Shown here one piece after another: positions 6,310 through 12,538 of a stretch of 12,538 nt of DNA (position 1 is the stretch's first letter; each line of letters opens with the position of its first letter). The position numbers and the translations under genes were made by a program. The stretch comes from DASSKW01 sp035690065 (lineage in GTDB: Bacteria > Pseudomonadota > Gammaproteobacteria > Natronospirales > REEB76): NCBI GenBank assembly GCA_035690065.1, contig DASSKW010000074.1:1-12538 (forward strand). Direction: 5' to 3'. The notes beneath the pieces are model-generated. The model did not search any database. It had not been told where the DNA came from and saw nothing but the letters and a program-made list of their open reading frames with translations.

Positions 6310-6630
6310 TCAATGGTTCCTGGGCGGTGGTGGCGCCGGTTGCACGATCTGGTAGAACGTCTCGCCCTTCTTGATCATGCCAAGATCGGTACGGGCTCGC
6401 TCCTCGACGGCTGCCTGCCCCTGTTTGAGGTCTTTCACTTCCGCGGCAAGTGCCTGATTGCGTTTGCCGAGCACAGTATTTTCCTGCTGCTGCGTCTTGA
6501 CCTGATGCTGGAGTGTCCAGGCATCGTGCAAGTTGCCGGTACCTAGCCAGAGTTGATATTGAAACAGCACGAGCAATAACAGAAGCAGTAACGGCATCAG
6601 CAGCTTCGGTTGCAGTTCGCGCAATTGCAT
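6310..6630 (-). CDS. ftsB: cell division protein FtsB
   Basis: FtsB is a bitopic inner-membrane protein that links FtsQ and FtsL in the divisome. The 106-residue product (Escherichia 103) has a short cytoplasmic N-terminus, one transmembrane helix rich in Leu (about 10-24), a periplasmic coiled coil with many Gln/Glu/Lys (about 38-78), and the family signature ARTDLGMIKKGETFYQIV (79-96). It ends in a Pro-rich tail. It begins 4 nt after the eno stop, as is common. No strong Shine-Dalgarno is present, which suggests coupling to eno. Confidence 0.94.
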   Translation of the reverse strand: MQLRELQPKLLMPLLLLLLLVLFQYQLWLGTGNLHDAWTLQHQVKTQQQENTVLGKRNQALAAEVKDLKQGQAAVEERARTDLGMIKKGETFYQIVQPAPPPPRNH

Positions 6631-6634
6631 CTGG

Positions 6635-7930
<1,296 letters not shown>

Positions 7931-7965
7931 GCTTTCCTGTTCCTGATATCGTGAATATTAAATTC

Positions 7966-8805
7966 CTATCCCGGCAATCTATCTTCTGCATAAGGCTGCC
8001 GCTTCACCGCACTATCCAGTTCCTTGAGCGTGGTCAGCAATTCTTCCATCATCGATAGATGCCAGGAATTGGGGCCGTCGCACAGTGCATTGTCCGGATC
8101 CGGATGCGTCTCCATGAAGATACCGGCCACACCGGCGCCGATGGCAGCACGTGCCAGCACCGGGATGAACTGGCGCTGACCACCGGAACTACCCCCCTGG
8201 CCGCCCGGCAACTGCACCGAATGGGTGGCATCGAATACCACCGGACAGCCGGTGTCGCGCATCACTGCCAGGCCGCGCATATCGGACACGAGGTTGTTGT
8301 ACCCAAAACTGAAGCCCCGTTCGCAGACGATGATCTGATGATTGCCGGTAGCGCGCGCCTTGTCCACGACGTTGCTCATCTCCCAGGGCGAGAGGAACTG
8401 GCCTTTCTTGATATTCACCGGTTTACCGGCTTTAGCGGCGCGCTGGATGAAATTGGTCTGCCGGCACAGGAAGGCCGGAGTCTGGATCACGTCCACCACT
8501 GAGGCGACTTCTTCGATGGGCGTGTCTTCATGTACGTCTGTCAGTACCGGCACGCCGATGCTCTGCTGCACCTTGGCAAGGATCCGCAAGCCTTCCTCGA
8601 CGCCCGGGCCGCGATAACTTTTACCTGAAGTGCGATTGGCCTTGTCGAAGGAGCCCTTGAAGATATAGGGAATCTTCAGGCGCTGGGTAACCTCGTGCAG
8701 ATAACCCGCGACATCGAGCGCCAGTTGTTCACTCTCCAGCGTATCGGGCCCGGCGATGATGAAGAACGGTTGCGTGTTGCCCGCTTCAAATCCGCACAGT
8801 TTCAT
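7966..8805 (-). CDS. kdsA: 3-deoxy-8-phosphooctulonate (KDO-8-P) synthase
   Basis: KdsA condenses PEP with D-arabinose 5-phosphate to give KDO-8-phosphate for lipopolysaccharide. The 279-residue protein shows FKGSFDKANRTS (49-60), SYRGPG, QTPAFLCRQTNF (108-119), NIKKGQFLSPWEM (131-143), FDATHSVQLPGGQGGSSGGQ with His195, and METHPDPDNALCDGPN with Glu232 and Asp243. Those three would complete a metal site, and the overall wording is that of the metal-dependent subtype. The fourth ligand should be Cys in IAGPC-x-x-ES (Asn in the metal-independent type), but Asp21 stands there (IAGPDTLES). The ATG overlaps the pyrG stop as ATGA, so translation is coupled. eno follows after 35 nt. Confidence 0.97.
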   Translation of the reverse strand: MKLCGFEAGNTQPFFIIAGPDTLESEQLALDVAGYLHEVTQRLKIPYIFKGSFDKANRTSGKSYRGPGVEEGLRILAKVQQSIGVPVLTDVHEDTPIEEVASVVDVIQTPAFLCRQTNFIQRAAKAGKPVNIKKGQFLSPWEMSNVVDKARATGNHQIIVCERGFSFGYNNLVSDMRGLAVMRDTGCPVVFDATHSVQLPGGQGGSSGGQRQFIPVLARAAIGAGVAGIFMETHPDPDNALCDGPNSWHLSMMEELLTTLKELDSAVKRQPYAEDRLPG

Positions 8806-10451
8806 GCTTGCACCGCTACGCGCGGCGCTTGCGCCACAGCATAAGCACGCGCCGCCTTTATGAACCCCGTAAACAAAGGGTGGCCATCGCGTGGCGTGGA
8901 AGTGAATTCCGGATGGAATTGGGAAGCGATGAAGAAGGGATGTTCAGGCAATTCCACCATCTCCACCAGCCCATCGACCGAGAAACCGGAAAACACCAGG
9001 CCCCTGGTTTTGAGCTGCTCCAGATAATTATTGTTGAATTCATAACGGTGGCGATGCCGTTCGAAGATCGAATCCTTGCCGTACACCTTACGCGCCAGGC
9101 TTCCAGCAGTGAGTCTTGATTCCTGGGCGCCCAGACGCATGGTCCCGCCCATATCCGATTTCTCATCGCGAATCTCGTGCTGGCCGCTGCGGTCTTTCCA
9201 TTCAGCGATCATCGCGATCACAGGCTCCCTGGCATCGCGTTCGAATTCGGTGCTGTGTGCGCCTTTGAGCCCGACGACATGTCGCGCAAATTCGATGACT
9301 GCAACTTGCAGGCCGAGACAGATACCGAGATACGGAACACCATGTTCCCGCGCATACCCGGCTGCCGTGATCTTGCCTTCGATACCGCGCTCGCCGAAAC
9401 CACCGGGCACCAGAATCGCATCCATGCCGCGCAGGATCTGGGCACCCTGTTTCTCGACATCCTCGGAATCGATGTGATGGATATCTACACGGGTATGGGT
9501 CTGCAAGCCGGCATGCTTGAGTGCTTCATTCAGCGACAGATAGGCATCGGCCAGGTTGACATACTTGCCGACCATGGCGATGTTCACCGTCGCGTCCGGA
9601 TTGGTCTTGGCTTCCACCACCCGCCGCCATTCTTTCAGATTGGCTGACTTGGCATTGATACGCAGGTGATCCACCACGATGTCGTCCAGACCCTGCTCAT
9701 GCAGGATCAACGGTATCTTGTAGATGTCGTCCGAATCAGGAGCGGAGATGACTGCACGTTCTTCCACGTTGGTAAACAGCGCGATCTTGCGACGCGCATC
9801 GTCCGGCAATGCTTCCGACGCCCGACACAACAGGATGTCGGGCTGGATACCGATGGAACGCAGTTCCTTGACCGAGTGCTGGGTGGGTTTGGTCTTGGTC
9901 TCGCCTGAAGTCGGGATGTAGGGCACCAGTGTCAGATGGATATACACGCATTTGCCGCGCCCCATCTCGATGCCCATCTGGCGGATCGCCTCCAGGAACG
10001 GCAACGATTCGATATCACCGACTGTCCCGCCGATCTCGACCATGCAGATATCGGCATCGCCGGCACCTTCGCGGATGCAGCGTTTGATCTCGTCGGTGAT
10101 ATGCGGAATCACCTGCACGGTACCGCCCAGATAATCGCCGCGACGCTCCTTGCGGATCACGTTCTCGTAGATGCGGCCGGTGGTGAAGTTGTTGCTGCGG
10201 CCCATGCGCGCACGCACGAAACGCTCGTAATGGCCCAGATCCAGGTCGGTCTCGGCGCCGTCCTCGGTGACGAAGACCTCGCCGTGCTGGAACGGACTCA
10301 TGGTGCCAGGGTCCACGTTGATGTAGGGATCCAGTTTGACCATGGTGACATTGAGGCCGCGAGCTTCAAGGATCGCGCCCAAGGATGCCGCCGATATGCC
10401 TTTCCCCAGGGAAGAGACCACACCGCCGGTAACGAATACGAAATGGGTCAT
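8802..10451 (-). CDS. pyrG: CTP synthase
   Basis: CTP synthase aminates UTP to CTP with glutamine and ATP. The 549-residue protein has the N-terminal synthase domain with P-loop GGVVSSLGKG (9-18), MKLDPYINVDPGTMSPFQHGEVFV-type block (about 38-61) and IGGTVGDIES (140-149). The C-terminal class I glutamine amidotransferase domain has Cys378 in GICLGLQ and His513/Glu515 in SQFHPEFTS. Length and motifs are normal (Escherichia 545). It begins with ATG at 10449-10451 behind a GGGAG site that lies in the arm of a strong hairpin. It overlaps kdsA by 4 nt. Confidence 0.98.
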   Translation of the reverse strand: MTHFVFVTGGVVSSLGKGISAASLGAILEARGLNVTMVKLDPYINVDPGTMSPFQHGEVFVTEDGAETDLDLGHYERFVRARMGRSNNFTTGRIYENVIRKERRGDYLGGTVQVIPHITDEIKRCIREGAGDADICMVEIGGTVGDIESLPFLEAIRQMGIEMGRGKCVYIHLTLVPYIPTSGETKTKPTQHSVKELRSIGIQPDILLCRASEALPDDARRKIALFTNVEERAVISAPDSDDIYKIPLILHEQGLDDIVVDHLRINAKSANLKEWRRVVEAKTNPDATVNIAMVGKYVNLADAYLSLNEALKHAGLQTHTRVDIHHIDSEDVEKQGAQILRGMDAILVPGGFGERGIEGKITAAGYAREHGVPYLGICLGLQVAVIEFARHVVGLKGAHSTEFERDAREPVIAMIAEWKDRSGQHEIRDEKSDMGGTMRLGAQESRLTAGSLARKVYGKDSIFERHRHRYEFNNNYLEQLKTRGLVFSGFSVDGLVEMVELPEHPFFIASQFHPEFTSTPRDGHPLFTGFIKAARAYAVAQAPRVAVQA

Positions 10452-10457
10452 TCAAAA

Positions 10458-10497
10458 CTCCCGATGCAGGGCCGGAATGGCCTTGCAGAATCGGGAG
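10458..10497 (-). promoter_or_regulatory. hairpin over the pyrG ribosome binding site, attenuator-like
   Basis: On the minus-strand RNA, CUCCCGAU (10497-10490) pairs perfectly with AUCGGGAG (10465-10458). Inside, GCA pairs with UGC and GGCC pairs with GGCC around a 5-nt loop, giving about 15 bp in 40 nt. The pyrG Shine-Dalgarno (GGGAG) forms the 3' arm, and UUUU follows at once, 9 nt in all separating the stem from... the AUG region (UUUUGA then AUG). It can be read as an SD-sequestering element or as a weak intrinsic terminator/attenuator between tilS and pyrG. The pairing is seen; the function is inference. Confidence 0.6.
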
Positions 10498-10522
10498 AAC
10501 AGCGTAACAGAATCGGCCTTGA

Positions 10523-11911
10523 TTAAGAAGCTGCCGGAGAACTTTCTCCTTCAAAATCAGCAGTTTTTTTATTTTCGCCAAGAAACATTGGAGCCTGTTC
10601 CCAGACTACGCGCAGGGCCGGTTCACCCGGCAGTGCCTGCCAGGAGTCACAGGTGAACAAACCGGCCACCCCCACCAATTCGTCGCCCTGCTTCAGCAGC
10701 GGCAGGTAAGTACGCATCCAGGGCAATACCTCCAGTTCTTGCAGCCATTTCTTGAGCGGTCGCCGATGCGCCTGACCTGCTGGCTGACAGAGTTCACCGC
10801 CGACACGAAACGAAACCTGCAGCCCGGCATCGGGGCAGGCTGCCGCCCTTATGCCGGTCTCGGCTGGTAATAATCCCAATCTGCCGAGACCGGGCCCCAA
10901 GTCTCGGTATTCCCCGGCACGGATCCGGAAGGATCCAGGCAACTCCGGAAGCGGCCGCTGCACATACAGCCGGTCCCGGTAACGGCGCAGCTCCGCCCCT
11001 GGCCAATCCAGGCACGGGGTTCGATCAGAGCCCGCCGTCAGTATGTCGGTGAACACCTGTTCCAGTTTGTGTGCGGGGGGCGGTACAAACCCATGTTGCG
11101 CCAGCCAATGCCGGAGCAGCTGCTTGGCACGCGGGCGTGACAAATCCCGCACTGCTTGCAGCGCCAGCGAGTACCCATCGGGGATCCCATACTGTTTCAG
11201 ATCATCGGCTGCCTGGATCGTCAAAAGCTCCATTGCTTCCGCGCAATGCCGTGCGGTACGTGCTACGGTTTCGGCTGCTGATGGCCAGCGATGTTTTAAT
11301 CGCGGCAATACTTCATGGCGCAGGTAGTTCCGGTCGAACCGTAGTTCCTGATTGCCCGGATCATCAACCCACGCAAGCTTCTGTTGGTGCGCCCATGCAG
11401 ACAGAGCTGCGCGGGTAACGTCAAGCAGCGGGCGCACCAGTCGGCCAGATGCGAAATCGGCTGCTGCCGGCATCGCTGCCAGCCCGGCCAGCCCGGTACC
11501 GCGCAGGGCCTGCAGCAGGAAAGTTTCCAGTTGATCGTCCAGATGCTGCGCGAGCAGCAAGTAATCGCCTGGCTGCATCAATTTGGCAAACGCCGCGTAG
11601 CGCCGCTCACGCGCCACCGCTTCCAGACTTCCCCCTTTATCAACATTAACCTGCACGACCTCAGACACAAACTTCACGCCCAGCGCACGACAAACTGCTT
11701 CACACTGCCGTTGCCATGCCTCCGCTTCTGGATGCAAGCCGTGATTTACATGGATGGCCTGCAAAGGACCGGGTAACTGATCGCGTTGGGCAGCCAGCGC
11801 GTGCAGCAGCACAGTCGAATCGAGCCCACCGCTAAATGCCACCCGATAGCGGGCGGCTACCGGCAGCTCGCGCAGCTTCTCGATGATGATTTGGGGATCG
11901 AAACTCAGCAT
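10523..11911 (-). CDS. tilS: tRNA(Ile)-lysidine synthase
   Basis: TilS ligates lysine to C34 of the CAU-anticodon tRNA-Ile so that it reads AUA. From ATG (11909-11911) the protein is 462 residues, with PP-loop SGGLDS (27-32), IHVNHGL, LLLAQHLDDQLETFLLQ, the substrate-binding FDRNYLRHEVLP segment, and the C-terminal domain with RPLKKWLQELEVLPWMR. The frame is open 29 codons further upstream, but those lie inside accA and are not TilS-like. The start is 28 nt after the accA stop, lacks a Shine-Dalgarno site and has a short GGCG-TCT-CGCC hairpin just upstream, so low or coupled translation is likely. Confidence 0.95.
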   Translation of the reverse strand: MLSFDPQIIIEKLRELPVAARYRVAFSGGLDSTVLLHALAAQRDQLPGPLQAIHVNHGLHPEAEAWQRQCEAVCRALGVKFVSEVVQVNVDKGGSLEAVARERRYAAFAKLMQPGDYLLLAQHLDDQLETFLLQALRGTGLAGLAAMPAAADFASGRLVRPLLDVTRAALSAWAHQQKLAWVDDPGNQELRFDRNYLRHEVLPRLKHRWPSAAETVARTARHCAEAMELLTIQAADDLKQYGIPDGYSLALQAVRDLSRPRAKQLLRHWLAQHGFVPPPAHKLEQVFTDILTAGSDRTPCLDWPGAELRRYRDRLYVQRPLPELPGSFRIRAGEYRDLGPGLGRLGLLPAETGIRAAACPDAGLQVSFRVGGELCQPAGQAHRRPLKKWLQELEVLPWMRTYLPLLKQGDELVGVAGLFTCDSWQALPGEPALRVVWEQAPMFLGENKKTADFEGESSPAAS

Positions 11912-11939
11912 GACGGGCGAGACGCCGCGCCCAGCGCAT

Positions 11940-12538
11940 TCATTCCTTGAAGCTGCCGAACGACGTAAAACGCTTGTAGCGTGCTTCCAGCAATTCATCC
12001 ATGGAATAGTGCTCGAGACGAACCAGATTATCGGTTAGTGCACGTTTTATGGTCGCGGCGATCGCATCCATGTCGCGATGCGCGCCGCCCAGCGGCTCTT
12101 TCAATACCGCGTCAATCAGACCCAGACTCTTGAGCCGCTCGGCGGTGATACCCATGGCTTCGGCTGCTTCACTGGCTTTCGAGGCGTTCTTCCACAGGAT
12201 AGAGGCACAGCCTTCCGGAGAGATCACCGAATAGATACTGTACTGCAACATCAAGACCCGATCGCCGACACCGATGGCAAGTGCGCCACCCGAGCCACCT
12301 TCGCCGATGACGGTGCAGATGATCGGTACCCGCAACATGCTCATGTCGAACAGGTTGTGGGCGATCGCTTCGGACTGTCCGCGTTCCTCGGCTCCCACAC
12401 CAGGATAAGCCCCAGGTGTATCGATGAAAGTCATTAGCGGCAGACGGAAACGCTCCGCCAGTTTCATGATACGCAAGGCTTTACGGTAGCCTTCGGGACG
12501 CGGCATCCCGAAATTGCGGCGGACCTTCTCCTTGGTAT
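11940..12538 (-). CDS. accA: acetyl-CoA carboxylase carboxyltransferase subunit alpha, N-terminal part cut off by window edge
   Basis: AccA, with AccD, transfers carboxyl from carboxybiotin to acetyl-CoA, the first step of fatty acid synthesis. About 198 C-terminal residues are visible, beginning TKEKVRRNFGMPRPEGYRK at the window edge. Family blocks follow: FIDTPGAYPGVGAEERGQS, ICTVIGEGGSGGALAIGVGD, YSVISPEGCASILWK and EPLGGAHRD. The reading frame is intact to the TGA at 11940-11942. tilS follows after 28 nt, an arrangement also common in relatives. Confidence 0.97.
   Translation of the reverse strand, partial: TKEKVRRNFGMPRPEGYRKALRIMKLAERFRLPLMTFIDTPGAYPGVGAEERGQSEAIAHNLFDMSMLRVPIICTVIGEGGSGGALAIGVGDRVLMLQYSIYSVISPEGCASILWKNASKASEAAEAMGITAERLKSLGLIDAVLKEPLGGAHRDMDAIAATIKRALTDNLVRLEHYSMDELLEARYKRFTSFGSFKE

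Noticed and set aside
7950..7966. AT-rich patch between kdsA and eno (TAATAT, with a short GAAT/ATTC inverted repeat) as an eno promoter
   Set aside because: No -35 element at a usable distance and the inverted repeat is only 4 bp. An eno promoter may exist but cannot be placed here.
11912..11998. N-terminal extension of TilS into accA
   Set aside because: The 29 extra codons are the accA coding end read in another frame, and the product from the ATG at 11909-11911 already aligns with TilS.

Overview
The window is a compact, GC-rich (by eye) chromosomal housekeeping segment of a gammaproteobacterium. Twelve of its fifteen genes are recognisable core genes in the order accA-tilS-pyrG-kdsA-eno-ftsB-ispF-truD and surE-pcm-nlpD-rpoS, all read leftward on the minus strand. 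This is the classic gammaproteobacterial neighbourhood, and rpoS directly after nlpD is typical of that class. The KdsA belongs by sequence to the subtype with an IAGP-x-x-x-ES N-terminal motif, which I associate with Xanthomonas- or Nitrosomonas-like lineages rather than with Escherichia. No mobile element, CRISPR array, tRNA or rRNA gene is visible. The longest stretch without a gene is the 138-nt rpoS leader.

Layout from right to left: the 3' part of accA (11940-12538, cut by the window edge), tilS, a 71-nt gap with a strong hairpin over the pyrG ribosome binding site, pyrG overlapping kdsA by ATGA, eno, ftsB, a 116-nt gap where ispD would normally sit, ispF, truD, and an enoyl-CoA isomerase-like crotonase gene that overlaps the end of truD by 17 nt. 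Next comes a two-gene insert on the plus strand (3143-3888: an Smr-domain protein and a 61-residue membrane protein) that runs into the crotonase gene tail to tail with 6 nt between. Left of that, surE-pcm-nlpD-rpoS runs leftward again, with 4-nt overlaps between the first three genes.

The genes serve core functions: malonyl-CoA supply (accA), tRNA-Ile lysidine and tRNA pseudouridine modification (tilS, truD), CTP synthesis (pyrG), KDO for LPS and its PEP substrate (kdsA, eno), septum assembly (ftsB), isoprenoid precursors (ispF), and a stress/stationary-phase module (surE, pcm, nlpD, rpoS).

I see no wholly new system. The points worth a second look are: an SD-sequestering or attenuator-like hairpin before pyrG; an rpoS start hairpin that presents the Shine-Dalgarno sequence in its loop; Asp in KdsA at the position that is Cys or Asn in known enzymes; the missing ispD, replaced by a structured spacer with tiny ORFs stop/start-coupled to ftsB and ispF; and an ECI1-like crotonase with only one catalytic Glu in this unexpected location.
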